From Earliella scabrosa (lineage: Eukaryota > Basidiomycota > Agaricomycetes > Polyporales > Polyporaceae), in assembly GCA_022605405.1 (NCBI GenBank), contig JABYQQ010000006.1, positions 434,001 to 498,000 on the forward strand: a DNA stretch of 64,000 nucleotides, in the 5' to 3' direction. The translations under genes were made by a program, and so were the position numbers. Shown in pieces: positions 35,790 through 47,677 of the stretch (its first letter is position 1; every line of letters starts with the position of its first letter). The notes below the pieces were generated by a model. That model saw only the letters and a program-made list of their open reading frames with translations, had not been told where the DNA came from and ran no database searches.

Positions 35790-37129
35790 CTAGAATCGGA
35801 TCGAGGTTGGGATTGATGCGGGCTCGTCTTTGTGTGGTCCGCCGACGATGATGATAGTGAAGACGAGCGCGGTGACCGGGGGTAGCTGTGAAGGGAAAGA
35901 AAGGACTCAGAATAGCCAAAATCATACAGCGGGTTTGCCCCAGAACGTACGGGGTCTAGGAAGACGAAGAAGATGCCTGAGCCGACGCTGTCGCTGACGA
36001 TGAGAACAAACAAGTGCGCGCAATACAGCGCGGCTGTCAAGGGTGGCTGCGACTCAACAACGAATATGACAGGTACTTGTAAGTATACGCACCTGTCTGG
36101 CTGATGACCTCCAGTACGTGTGACATCGGACTGTAGCATGCCTTCAGGACTGGAGAGGGTATGCGCGAGTGCACACGCCAGATCTTCCAGCATATCAGCC
36201 CTATATGCAGTCAAGGTTCGCGTCAACAAAGCAACAAACGAGATCAGATAGAGCCGGTACAGCCATACCCGCACACAGCGCGTTGACGGCGAACGTGACA
36301 ACGAAGAAGTACCGTACTCGCATGGAGACAGTCGCCGTGATCGGGTCGTCGCTGTTTGGCGTATGTGCCAGTGTCCATGTCGACCATACGCCGAGGGCTA
36401 TCGTGAAGGAACAAATCACCTCAGAATCCGGATTGGACACGGAGGAGAGGGTACACGTGCCTAGGTCAGCAAAAAGCAGCAGAACAGGCGCGATGATCAC
36501 CGGAACGTTGCGGTTCCATACCACGAATGTACGATACGCCTGAAAATTCAGCGTGGCGACAAAGTAATCACACCAGCTGTTTGTTGGGAAATGATGGGAC
36601 ACTAACGCACGACCGACCATTATGAGATCTGAGATGATAGCAAGCGCGACCGTGGCTGCATTCTTGACCAACGATGTAGTCGCAGAGAGAGCCGCGTAGA
36701 CCTCATTAGGATTGGACAGCGCGTCAGGTCGAGATACTGAGAATGCCTTGTAGGCGTTTACTATGTTCAACGCGAGTGTCTGTGAATTCCACACAGCGTC
36801 ATATCAGGATCAGTGCCCTCGGAGAGTCGATAAATGAGAGACGACAACTCATCGCGACCGACTCACCATCAACGTGATAATGAAGATGACCACACAGACC
36901 AAGGGTAGCCAAGGAGAAACGCCCTCCCGAAGCTTCGAACGAAGTATTCGTACGCATCGTGGAAGGTAGCAGAAGTAGGCCCCTCCCATCCGTTCGCGAT
37001 CGAGATCGGCATCATAATGTACGTTAAGTCCGCGAGTGCTCCTAGTAGAATACCGAATAACTCACCAGTGGCGATGAGTTGGAGCCAAAGGCCTATGAGA
37101 CGCGCATTTGGGTGGAGAATGTCCGGCAT
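35790..37129 (-). CDS. 7TM array protein copy 9, tail truncated
   Basis: The start at 37129 gives MPDILHPNARLIGLWLQLIATG. Exon 2 (about 36868-36983) uses the unusual acceptor GGGAG and reads AYFCYLPRCVRILRSKLREG. It continues with IVNAYKAFSVSRPDALSNP, ISDLIMV, YRTFVVWNRNVPVIIAP, LGVWSTWTLAHTPNSDD, VRYFFVVTFAVNALCAG, LICWKIWRVHSRI, LYCAHLFVLIVSDSVGSG and LPPVTALVFTIIIVGG. The frame then stops at TAG (35790-35792) directly after TSIRF, exactly where the relatives have the Trp codon of the F-W tail motif. The 7TM core is intact, but the whole tail after that motif is lost. Whether the shortened protein still works is unknown. Confidence 0.8.
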
Positions 37130-38756
37130 CCTAGAACGAAGTGGAGGAATACTAACGAGGGAGATTTCACAACCCCAGGGGGCAGGGGGTAATTTAGATT
37201 TGAATGCCAGTGGAGACGGGCGGCCCACCGCCATGATGAGAACGCGGTGAGTCAACGAGCTCCAGCTCGTCAGTCCTACCATTCAGACAGGGATGATAGG
37301 TCCGTGGTGTGTTCAAGTCGTGTCCTAGTCACCCCTAGGCAGACAATTGGGCGGACCTACTGACATGAGGGGGCCTCAGGGTTCAAGTCTCAAGGCCACT
37401 CGGAGTCGTTAACTCCGAGTCCTCTGACTTGGTCATGATGAGAATCCTGTGTCATGATCCGGGCATGTACTCACCTTCTTATACGAGCCAACATTGACTA
37501 ACCGGCGATGTGGTTTGATAGGAGAGGAGAGACGTTGGCAGATGAGGCTGGCAGCCCGGCGGTGGCAGATGGTGGCGCAAGCACACAACTGGACAAGCGC
37601 CCATAACCTCCCCGATGCGATCAACTGGGCCTGGCACAACACAACTTTACGCCCGGCGTAGCCGGTAAGTATTAGCCACTCCGCCGCGCAACAACGACTC
37701 GGGCTCGGTGTGCGTGGTAGCGAAGTTACTGCAGCGGAGAGTTGGGCAAGACTCTAGATCTTCTCGACAGCGTCCGAAGTCAACAACCCGAGTCCTGGAA
37801 CCGGAAGACATAAGTATGATGATCTCAGACCCAGAGCATCTCCGACTCGGAACTCTTCACGGCGCACGGAGTTTCACACCTCTCCGACATGTGACCGGCA
37901 TTCAATATCCAATATTCAAGTCGAAGTCGAGCTCTGACACTGGGCTGACGCCGGACGGGGCCCTTCGCTGCCCCGCCAAGTGCCAGCGGTGGCAGTACTA
38001 GGCCTCAACACAAACAGTGATGCATATGCACTGCTCTCCCGGCTCCGAAGCTACCCATGACTATGTAGCACCGAGGCTTGCAGAGCAGCAAGATGGAGGG
38101 AGGTATCATCCATAGTATCGCCGCCCGCGATCACCACTGAGACGAGCACTCAAGCACTCACCAGGCTCACCTTTCGTCGGTAGACTCGACGTCGCTCAAA
38201 CCCGGATCTACACCGACAGGAATTCCGAATCGCAAGGCAGCACGCTCCGAGTCCATCAATCACAAACAGGCCAGGACCTCAGCCTTCAGGAAGGTCTAAG
38301 AATACAGCGTGGTATACACCATGTAGCTAGCGAGTACCACCCAGGCGTCGTCGTAAATTGTAACTACGCCCAGACGAGCCGGGACGGGCCTGTCGCCCGC
38401 CCATCGACCTACATCATACTAAAGAATCACAACAGATCCAGCAGAGCAACACAGCAGTACAGGTATCAACACAACAGCAGAGAACGTCAGCGCGGAGTGC
38501 GGGCGCGCGACTCGCAGGCGTGGGCTCCCGGCACATCCAGATCTGGGATGGGGGCTCAGGGCTCGAGGCGTGTGTCGAGCGGCATGAGCAGCCCGCGGCC
38601 GGGGGATGGGGGGATGCAACTGCATCGGCACGAGGGCGCGGGGAGCCTGCAGGCTGCAACCAACGCAAAGGCAGCAAGCACAAATCACAAATCACCAGTC
38701 CGTCTCATCCATCCTCTCCCACCCACCCACCCACCCCTCGTCGGCCATCGCAAGAG
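37130..38756. other. 1.6-kb intergenic stretch, no gene recognised
   Basis: This lies between 7TM copies 9 and 10. It contains a perfect 9-bp-stem hairpin (37398-37420) and otherwise only frames under 100 codons with no motif. The last ~80 bases before 38757 are a CCCACC-rich run downstream of the copy 10 stop. Confidence 0.45.
37398..37420. repeat. Small perfect hairpin, 9-bp stem
   Basis: ACTCGGAGT at 37398-37406, loop CGTTA, then ACTCCGAGT at 37412-37420. A GGGTTCAAGTCTC just upstream resembles a tRNA T-arm, but no acceptor, D or anticodon arm can be built around it, so no tRNA is called. Confidence 0.5.
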
Positions 38757-40345
38757 CTAAAACGCAGGATCCTTCCCCTTATCCCGCTCGCTCTCAAACG
38801 TCCCATCTGTTCTCGACGGGAACGTGTCCTCGTCCGTATGCACGACGCGCTCGAGGTCGATCTCGACGCCCATCGGGCCGGCGTGCGTCGTGGTGGAGTC
38901 GTCGCGCGTCGTGCTCCAGAAGCGGATGTTCGTCGTCCGCGCGTTCGTCGTCGGCTGCGCCTTGTTGCCCGTGCGCGTGCGCACGATGAGCATCGAGAAC
39001 ACGAGCGCGGTCACGGGCGGGAGCTGCGTGCAAATAATGGTCAGTCAGACGGCGAGACAGGGACACACATAGGAAGAGAGGAGGGACGCACGCAGTCGAG
39101 GAAGATGAAAAAGACGTTCGAGCCGATGCTGTCGCTGACGATGAGTGCCAGGAGGTGTGCGCAGTAGAGCGCGGCTGGGAGTAGGATCCGATCGTATCAG
39201 AGGCGGACATTTTCACGTCGGTGGAAAAAGGCGAGGAGCGCGTACCTGTCTCGACAACAACCTCGAACACACGGCTCGTCGTGCGGTCGCTAGAGGTGTA
39301 GGTCGCGACGCGCGAGTTGATCGCCCATATCTTCCAGGAAATCAGACCTGCGCAGAACCACCAGGCCAGTCAGACTCAAACCAACGACGCGAGACAACGG
39401 CGACGGAGGTGGCGAGACGCACCAGCGCAGAGCATGTTGACGACAAACGTGACGATGAAAAAGTACTTCACGCGCACGCTGACCTCCGCGAGGATGAGGT
39501 TATCGCCGACCTTCGTCTGCGCGAGCGTCCACGTCGACCAGATGCCCAGCGCTGCACGCATCACCGGAAGCCGTCAGAACACCGGACATCGAGTTGGAAG
39601 GGAGATCGACGACGTGCCTATGTCCGCGCACAGAAGACCGATCGGGATCAGGACGACAACAATGCTGAAGTTCCATACGATGAACGTCCGATACACCTGC
39701 AGGCATGGAAGGTGAGCGTGCATCCCCACCCCACTGTGACACCCCGGGTCCGGGGTCGAAATCGGGAATGCACTCACGATGATGATGTCGGAAATGATCG
39801 CGAGCGCGACGGTGATCGAGTTCTTCGTCAACGACTCTGGCGTCGCCGCGTCCGCATAGAACCTGCCAGGGTTGGCGAGAATCTCGCCCCGTTCGCCCGA
39901 GACGCTGAACGCGTGGTAGGCGCGCACCATCTCAATGATGAGATCCTGTGGATTGAGGAAGACGCAAGTTCGACCACATTGTGGGCGCAGGTGGAGCACG
40001 GAGGTGCGGAGGGCGGGGCCTTGAGAAAATAACGAGAAAAAACAGAGAGAGAAAAGACGTACGATAGTGACGATAACGAACATGAGGACGCAGACGGCAG
40101 GGAGCCATATTGAGAGTCCATCGCGGACCTTCTTCCGGAGAATGTAGAAACACTGGGGCATGTACACAAAGTACGCGCCTGGACGGAATGGAGGTCAGAG
40201 CATGCAGACGAGGCACAGCACGAACCGCAGAAGCACGAACACGGGCGATCTACATGCTCGCGAGGCGACAGGACGTACCGGTGGCGAACAATTGCAGCCA
40301 CAACCCAACCAAATGCGCGTTCGGGACCAAGATAACGGGGTCCAT
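38757..40345 (-). CDS. 7TM array protein copy 10 (best-preserved member; family description)
   Basis: Eight exons give 336 aa: 40345-40279, 40178-40063, 39945-39778, 39696-39618, 39551-39423, 39347-39246, 39174-39092 and 39023-38757. Seven hydrophobic segments are seen: NAHLVGLWLQLFATG (1), WLPAVCVLMFVIVTI (2), SITVALAIISDIIIV (3), IVVVLIPIGLLCADIG (4), YFFIVTFVVNMLCAG (5), LYCAHLLALIVSDSIGSN (6) and VTALVFSMLIVRTR (7). Loops carry the family marks YMPQC...KKVRDGLSIWLP, RAYHAFSV, VYRTFIVWN, WSTWTLAQ and SWKIW. After helix 7 comes a ~70-residue hydrophilic tail with NIRFW and VEIDLERVVH. The family is an uncharacterised multi-pass membrane protein of Agaricomycetes; receptor-like topology with a cytosolic tail is inference. 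The fourth intron starts with GC instead of GT. Confidence 0.9.
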
Positions 40346-43300
40346 AGCAGAAGACGGGGCCTACGGGAATGGCACTGGCTGGGGGCGCGGGGGGCGGCGG
40401 ACGCGCGCGTTGGCTGCGACGACGGGGCCGTGCGTGGGCGTGGGGGGATGGTGAGGTCGTCAGCGGCGGCGAGAGGGAAGAAGAGCAGCGCCCATGTGCA
40501 GCGGGCGGTCGGGCTTATAATCCGCTGTTGGAGAGTGGAGAGAAGACGGGGCGATGGACAATGCGGCCGGGCTCGGACTTGGGGGCAGCCTGGCATCGCA
40601 GCCGCACTGGGGACCCTGGCCATGGCATCGCACGAGCCGAATGGGGCAGTAATCTGCTGCCATGGACTCCGACGGACGATGGGGGCCGCGCTTCTGGGCT
40701 CTGTCCTCGACGCCGTCAATCACTGCAGCTCAGATCGAAGCGTCCTCTTGGAACGGCCCATCCTGCGCACCATCCAGCTCTCACACGCCCTGTCACCTCT
40801 CCGCTGCGCCCCGGGAGCTGGGAGTCCCCACGGGTGCGGAGCGGCAGCGTGACTACTAGTACCCATCCTGCGCTGATGCTGGGATTATCGTCCTCCCAGG
40901 CCGCATGGAGGGGGACGACGAGCTGTCCAGGTTGCGACAACCTGCGAATGATCCATGATCGCCCCCATTCTCCGTCGGGCGGGGGATTTCGACGACGGCG
41001 CCGAGGGCGCGAATTGACCGGACACGGAGCTGGAGGGGAATCGCGCTCGGGCTCGGAGGCGGAGGCGGAGGGCAATGGTGTTGTTCGGAAAGTGCCACGA
41101 AGGACCCAGGAACCCGTCCACATGCTCGTCCCAATTACGTCATCTCTTCCGTCCGCGGTCATCCCGGGGCCCCCGGCCCGCTCCAGACGAGAATCCTTCG
41201 CCCACAAAACGACCCAAAGTCGCGCCGGGGGAGTCTTCGCGGATCCGCCATCTTGTGAAGGGGACGTGTTGCTACCCAATCACTGATACCGTAGCGTTTC
41301 ATGCGCTGTTGGTCAATGGTGCTTCGAAGAAGGGCCTGCAAGTTGCAACTCGTTCGTATGCTCAGGCTGTCAGACGGATGCAATATGCGGTGCGGGAAGG
41401 ATGTCGTAAATCGGAAGGCACGCAGACTCACGATTGGGTGTTCGAGATGGCGAAAAGCCGACTCTTTCGTCAGCTCTATGATGTCTTTATCTCGAATGTT
41501 GCGTCGCGGCATGCATGATGACAATCTTGGGGCATGCATGTACTTACTTGAGTGTGCATGGCTACCAATCCTCCGCAGCAAAAAATGTCAGGCCCTGTCA
41601 TGTCAGCGAAGCTCATCGCGTCCCCTTGGTTGTGAATCAGAACAAACCCATGTTCGAACGAACTCTAGACCCTGGTAACAGTCAGAGTCAAGCAGACCAA
41701 GTCCCGTAGTCATGATAGCGTTCGGAATGGTTGAGTCGTCCATCGCACTGTGTGAGTTTGGTGGACAGATAAGTTGGAGTGGGAACATCGTGAACCCTGG
41801 TCGCACGTCTCTCCCTCTTCAAGGTGACGCAATCGTGCACGCTGCGCCGGGTTCCCCGTACTGCGTAGAAGGCGCGCTCGAAGATGACGGCCATAGCCAT
41901 CGCGGGGCCCGTTGCCGTTATTCCGCGCGAAGCACTCGGTCGATATCAGGACGACTGCTTCTTGCTCTCTTCCAATGATCTTACCCATCGCGAACGTTAA
42001 AATTTTATTCCAATCCGGCGGCAAGCGGCGCGATGCGCTCAAGCCTGCAGCGCGGAGACGAAGGTTGCGGTCGCAGACGGACCTACTGAGGCTACTCTCG
42101 CCCCTCATTGCACGTGGGCTGCGTGCAAAGGGGCCCCTGACAACTGAACGCCGTCGATGTCCCGGACAAGGTTTAAGAACCAGGGTCCAGATGGCCAGGT
42201 AGCCCAGTGTCAGACGGGAGCTGTCGAGGTAGGTCAAGCCTCTTCTGCTCGTGCGGGCGGGGGCCGAGCGCGTGCCAGACGTGTCTGTCTATCCGCATCC
42301 GGAGCTCGCAGATGCGGATGTGATGTTCATCCATTGCTCGTAGAGTTTGGGGGGAATGATTATGGAGAGCTTGATCAGAGCTTGTTTGGACGCCGCCAAT
42401 AATCAAACATATGGCGCGATAGCTCTCGGAGCCATCTCGAGCAGCGCTGGACCTCCGCGCGATGCCTGGAGTTATCAATGATGCCAGTGTGCGCATGGAC
42501 ATGCGTACTACGATGACAACTGGGACTGCAGAGCTTCCGAATGCAAGGCGCACCTGGCGTCGTCAAGCCTCAGAAACCCGCAGTCCGGTTGATGTTGGAA
42601 GCCGCTACTCCGGGAACAGGTCGGTGGAATCGCGGAAGTATAACTTGTCGGCCGTGTGAGGTTGTAGAGCTGCGAGCGAGCGAGGCGGTGTCGAGATCTA
42701 AGCGGTGGCCAGCGTCGATGGATCATCTAAGCGACGGGAATCGGGGGTCGGGCGAAAATGGGCGGGACTAGTCCAGATGGGGACATTCACACGCCACGAA
42801 GCAGCCGACATCACTGCTTTGAGCTGGCTGGTGCACTCAACGCCGTACTACGATCACAGCCGAGCGGGCTAGCACATCATGCAGAGCTGATAGAGAGCCC
42901 TCGCGCGACTCACGCCGTACGCCCTCCTCCTCGTCTATCTGCGCGCACTCTCCTGCAGCTTCCTTGGCCCCCAGCTGACTTGTCGGATAGGATGCACTTC
43001 TCCGTGTGAAGATCTCACGCGTGCCCGGAGCTTCCTCTGCTTCGCTGGAGGGAGGCCGAACCGCCCCGTCTGCTTTGGCGCGAAGAAGGCCCGAGTCCCG
43101 CCGTACGTCCGGAGCCGACTGGGCGCACGGAGGAGCGACCGGGCCACGTACGGAGGATGCTGGCGAGGGTTCGAAATGGAAGCAGGACCGCATGCACGGC
43201 GCGGGCGGACGGCGGCAGCTGGGCTGATGCATTCTCTGTTCCGAGTTGAGCCTGCCTCGCAGTGGCGCCGCCGTCAGAGAAGCACGAGTGCCATTACGGA

Positions 43301-43473
43301 GCGCATACAGTCACATACACGAACACGGAAATCCGAATCTTTGATTCGAACAGAGCTTGGGCACTGGTCCGCCCGCATCGCTCTCCTGCCCTGCGCTCCA
43401 TACTCCCTCCCTCGCTTCGCTGTCCTCGCCCGAGAAGCTGCGCCCCCTCCGCTCGTGCTTGCCTCCTGCCGCC
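40346..43473. other. 3.1-kb stretch without a recognised gene
   Basis: This lies between the divergent 7TM copy 10 (-) and MFS gene 2 (+). Long open frames at 40369-41286 (+) and 41710-42237 (-) have no family motif, and overlapping frames on the other strand are also open, so I treat them as chance. A 147-codon frame at 41075-41518 (+) has less biased composition but matches nothing I know. The last ~600 bases before the MFS start should be its promoter; no binding site could be recognised. Confidence 0.45.
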
Positions 43474-46162
43474 ATGTCGCCCCCGTCCTCCGACTCTGAG
43501 CCCTCCCTGCAGCTCCACGCAGAGAAAGGCCCTGCGACAACCGCGAAGGAGCCCCCTGCGCCGACCAGCGAGCGTGGATGGCGCTTCTGGGTCATCTTCT
43601 TGGCGCTCTCCCTCGCGCTCTTCCTCACCGCGCTTGATCTGGTATGTCCCCATCCCGTCCTCTCGACATTCGTGCTCACCCGCTCGCCGCTGGTGTGCGT
43701 CCCACCAGGCGTCGATATCCACCGCGCTGCCCTCGATCATCCATGACCTCGACGGCACGGACTCCTTTGCCTGGGTCTCGTCCGCGTACACCCTCTCGTG
43801 CACCGCCATTTTGCCTCTCAGCGGCCGCCTCGCCGACATCTTCGGGCGACGGTCGGTCATGCTCATGGCTATCGTCATCTTCGCCGCCGGCTCGGCCATC
43901 ACAGGCGCCGCGGGCACAATGGGCATGCTCATTGCAGGGAGGAGTGAGTGCCGCCCTCGAACTTCGAAGTGACGCGTGCAAGTGGGTGTACTGAGTATAT
44001 GCGGTGCAGCGATACAGGGCATCGGGTCGGGAGCCATCCAGGTCCTCAATGCTATCATCATCGCCGACTTGGTGCCCTTGAAGGAGAGGGGGCTCTTCAA
44101 CTCCCTCACTGGAGCGTACGTCGCCATTTTCAACCCTACTGCGCGCGCAGCCGAATCCCAACGCATTTGTTCCACAGCACCTTCAGCGTCGCCTCCGCGA
44201 CGGGTCCCTTCATCGGCGGCGCAATCGCTCAGCGCACGACCTGGCGATGGTACGTCGTCTCCCGTCTTTCCAGAATCCGCCCTCGAGCACGTTTAACTTT
44301 GTATTTTCCTGATCACCGGGCCCGCCCCTTCTCCCTTCTCAGGCTGTTCTGTGAGTCCCTCCCACATCTCGAGCCGGTCCGTGCTCTAATCCGGGACAGA
44401 CCTCAACCTTCCGTTGTGTGGGATCGCGTTCGCGGTGTGCCTGGTCTTCCTCAAGCTGCGCAAGCCCAAGCTTGAGAGCTACCGGGACGCGTTCTTCGCG
44501 ATCGACTGGATGTGCGTTCCATCCTTTTTTGGTCTGTTCTCGCGCGTACGGCATCGCTGACCGAGTTCGTCTTTCTTTCGGTTCCGGTTTCGTGACGACA
44601 GCGGGAACGCGATGATCATCGCGAGTGCAGCGCTGTGCATCATCGCGTTGACCTGGGCGGGGGTTCAGTACCCGTGGTCGTCGGTGCAGGTTGTCGCTCC
44701 GCTCGTCATCGGTCTGGCGGGATTGCCAGCTGCGCTATTGTACGATATGTACTATGCCAGTCATCCTGTGGTACGTGAGCTGGGTTCGTGTACATACGTG
44801 GTAGGTCGAGCTCACTTTGTGGGCAGGTCCCAATCGCGATTCTCAACAACCGGACCAGTATCTCAGGGTGCGCAGCATCCCTACACGCATATATGCTCGA
44901 GCTTATGTTCTGTTTACCTTGTCACAGTTATGTTGGGTCCTTCCTCCATGGCTTGGTCATCAACAGTGTTCCTTGTGAGTGTCCCGAGCCCCTCTGACCC
45001 TGCTTGACCTGACCCCGCCTGCAGTCTACCTGTAAGAGCGCCTCTTAGGATTGGGACTGATCCGAAGTGTCATGACCTCTCATGCTGTGCGTGCTACAGG
45101 CCCACATACTTCCAAGCCGCGAAGATCGCCACCCCGATCCTGTCTGGACTGTACATGTTCCCGACGGCCATCGCCATCTCCCCATCCGCGATCGTGCAAG
45201 GCATCCTGATCAGCAAGACCGGGAAGTACAGGCTCTTCGTGCGTCCCTCTCCTCTCCCCCTCTTCTCCTCCCATCCCCATCCAAGTGCTCAAGTGCTCAC
45301 GTGCTCCAACTCCGCGTCCCAGAACGTCCTCGGGTGGTGTGCGATGTTCGTCGGCGTCGGGCTCCTCACGCTCCTCGACGAGAACTCGCACGTCGCGCTC
45401 TCGATCCCCTTCCAGATCATCGCCGCCGTCGGCTTCGGCTTCCTCTACGCCACCACCTTCACCGTCCTCGCGCCGCTCGACCCGACGCAGAACGCGGCGG
45501 CGCTCTCGTTCCTCCTCTTCGTGCGCACGCTGTCTTCGGTAAGCCCCGTCCGCCGCTTATCGACCAACCCTTACTAACCAGCTCCCTCGCTCGTCTCTCT
45601 TGCGTCGCCGTACCACCGCGCGCCTCCACCCCTACCCTCCGGATCAAAACCCAAACTCCCAACAAACCTCGCTCGCGCCAATCCACAGGCCTGGTCCATC
45701 GCCATCTCCGCCACGATCCTCCAAAACCGCCTCCAGACCCTCCTCCCGCCCGCCTTCCTCGCGCGCATCCCGCCCGGGCACGACATCGCGTACAGCGCGA
45801 TCCCGCTTATCCCGTCCCTGCCCCCCGCCCTGCGCGCGCAGGTGCGCGCGGCGTTCGCGGACAGCATAAGGCTGATTTGGCATGTCCTGCTTGCGTTTTG
45901 CGGAGCGGGCTTGCTGAGTGTGGGCGTGCAGAGGCATGTGGCGCTGCATGCGAAGATGGATGAGCGGTGGGGGCTGGAGAAGAAGAGTGGGGATGCGGAG
46001 AAGGGGGAAGGGAAGGGCGAGGGGGAGAGTGCGGTTACGACGACGGTGGCGGTCGCGGGGGAGCATGAGAAGAACGTGAGTACGGCGAACGTGAGCGTGG
46101 CGGCGGGCGTCGCAGGTGGGCAGGCGCAGATCGCGACTGTGCCCACCAAGTCCCGACCGTGA
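43474..46162 (+). CDS. MFS transporter, drug-efflux (DHA2-like) type
   Basis: The start at 43474 gives MSPPSSDSEPSLQLHAEKG, a hydrophilic N-terminus, then helix 1 FWVIFLALSLALFLTALDL. The next exon carries STALPSIIHDLDG, WVSSAYTLSCTAILPLSGRLADIFGRRS (motif A of the superfamily) and a following helix. The motif-C region is GIGSGAIQVLNAIIIADLVPLKERG, typical of fungal 14-helix drug:H+ antiporters. Later exons give TGPFIGGAIAQRTTWRW, WAGVQYPWSS, NNRTSISG, YLPTYFQAAK and LDPTQNAAALSFLLFVRT, and the last exon carries AWSIAISATILQNRLQ. The frame ends at 46160-46162 with a hydrophilic, glycine- and alanine-rich tail of ~70 residues. Several introns are very short and two exons encode only a few residues (around 44341-44348 and 45025-45031). 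Substrate unknown. Confidence 0.85.
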
Positions 46163-46949
46163 AGTGGGTGCGCATATCTTTCTTCTGTCTCTTTTGCTTC
46201 TTTTGTGTCATGTGTTGTGTGGTGTGTTTATGTGTCTCGGGGTTATCGTTCCCCTCTTTCCCCTGCGCTTTTATGTAGATTGACGACTGTAGATCTCGCG
46301 TCCTCGTCCTCCTTGGATCCTCGGCTTATTTGTATAGATAGGACTTGTCTTCTCCCCCTCCCTCTCCCGTCCCTCTCCTTTGTCTGTTGCTCTCTCTCTC
46401 CTGCCGTCCTTACTGCACTGTACATACATACGTATGTTGGCGAGCGAGCTCTCGCCTGTTCCGTGTATCCCGATTCCGTGTTCGTGTATCATTATCGCCC
46501 CACCCTTCCGTCGCTCTCTGTACTAGATACTTATTCAGGCCTCCTTTACGTGGGGACTTGTCTTGTTCGCTTTTGTTCGCGTGGTCCGAATTAAAAGCTC
46601 GTACTTGTTCCGGTTCTGCACGCAATATTTGAACCATGCGTACACACTTAGTTCTCTTTGCGCGGTGGAGGGTATACGGTATGTTACCGCTTAACTTCAA
46701 ATTGAAGGCTCACATGAGTCGTCTTGCGACTTGTGCACGAACCTCTATTACAGAGGCTGAGAGCCGGCGGCTCCCAGGCTCATTGACTCAGCATCTCTAT
46801 AGCTTGTGTGTGCTCAAGTTGCGCATGCGACATTGAGGGACTCAGGCTCTTGCTGCTCTTGGTCCTTCCATTTCTTCGCACTGGGCCGGCGTCTCTAGTT
46901 GTGATCTCAACTGTCAAGAGTCTCTGACTGGCATAAGCTACTAGTAGTA
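46163..46949. other. 3' flank of MFS gene 2, nothing else recognised
   Basis: A long pyrimidine-rich stretch (about 46180-46420, many TCTCT and CCTC runs) directly follows the stop and is probably 3'-UTR or terminator context. No gene was seen. Confidence 0.5.
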
Positions 46950-47330
46950 GGGCTGCTCAATTCTTAGCGTTCAGTTCGCAATCCAGTTCGCAAGGTGAAT
47001 AATTAAACTGCTCGACTAGCCGAAGCCGCAGGTGATTCGGTGTCAAACACACGTCCAACACGAATTCTGTGCCCGTCCCCTTCCCGTCTTCCGATCTATG
47101 CACAGGATATATCCCTGAGCAGCAGAATCTCTCTGCTATGACTGAGTGAAATCTTGAAGCAATCCTCCAGAATGCGCGCTCTGGACCCCATTGGGAAGGA
47201 AGATGTCGGCGCGCCAGGCTGAGCACAACTCAGTTAGGAAAGCCACCGCCACCCATCACTCGGCTGCTGGCGAAGACGAGGCGTTCTGAACTGAACTGAA
47301 CTGAACTGAACGCGAAAAATTGAGCAGCCC
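46950..47330. mobile_element. 381-bp MITE with TA target duplication (Tc1/mariner-like)
   Basis: GGGCTGCTCAATTCTTAGCG at 46950 is matched in reverse from 47330 by GGGCTGCTCAATTTTTCGCG, and the similarity continues through GTTCAGTTC to about 28 bp. TA flanks both ends (46948-46949 and 47331-47332). The right arm contains five tandem CTGAA units (47286-47310). There is no coding capacity. TA duplication and size fit a non-autonomous Tc1/mariner-type element. Confidence 0.75.
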
Positions 47331-47677
47331 TAGCAGTATCTACTACGGTGAGTGCAGCGATCATCAGCGACAGAACCTCGGTGCATCGTCTTCTAGGACA
47401 GATGCATGCGATTCAAACTTCCCGTATCAATTTAGGCGGCCGCGGCGGTCGGATCTTGCAACTTGAATGCAAGGCCGAATATTGTCAAGTGGCATTAATC
47501 ACTGGTCATCCCATATCGCGATTCCGTCCGCAGGAATATAAGTCCATAGTAAGGACTTGAATAATGCTTTCGTCTCCGTTGATCCGCCCTCTTGTCCGGG
47601 TCATTTGCCGCTCCGGTCCGCGTAAATATCGCACTCCTGTCCCACAAGTTTTACGGAGCAATCTCGGGCATGCTTTC
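47331..47677. other. Short gap between MITE and copia element
   Basis: No gene was seen. The last five bases (47673-47677, CTTTC) are the left copy of the copia target duplication. Confidence 0.6.

Noticed and set aside
37370..37425. T-arm-like GGGTTCAAGTCTC followed by a hairpin, suggesting a tRNA
   Set aside because: No acceptor stem, D-arm or anticodon arm can be folded around it.
40369..41286. 305-codon open frame on the plus strand
   Set aside because: It overlaps the first exon of the minus-strand 7TM copy 10, has extreme Gly/Arg content and no motif, and the opposite strand is open too.
41075..41518. 147-codon plus-strand frame with ordinary amino-acid composition
   Set aside because: I recognise no family and see no supporting exon or conserved neighbour; left as unexplained and not called a gene.
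41710..42237. Minus-strand frame with LGYLAIWTLV, like the helix 4-5 junction of the 7TM family
   Set aside because: Only about ten residues match and no neighbouring exon of the family can be found; treated as coincidence.
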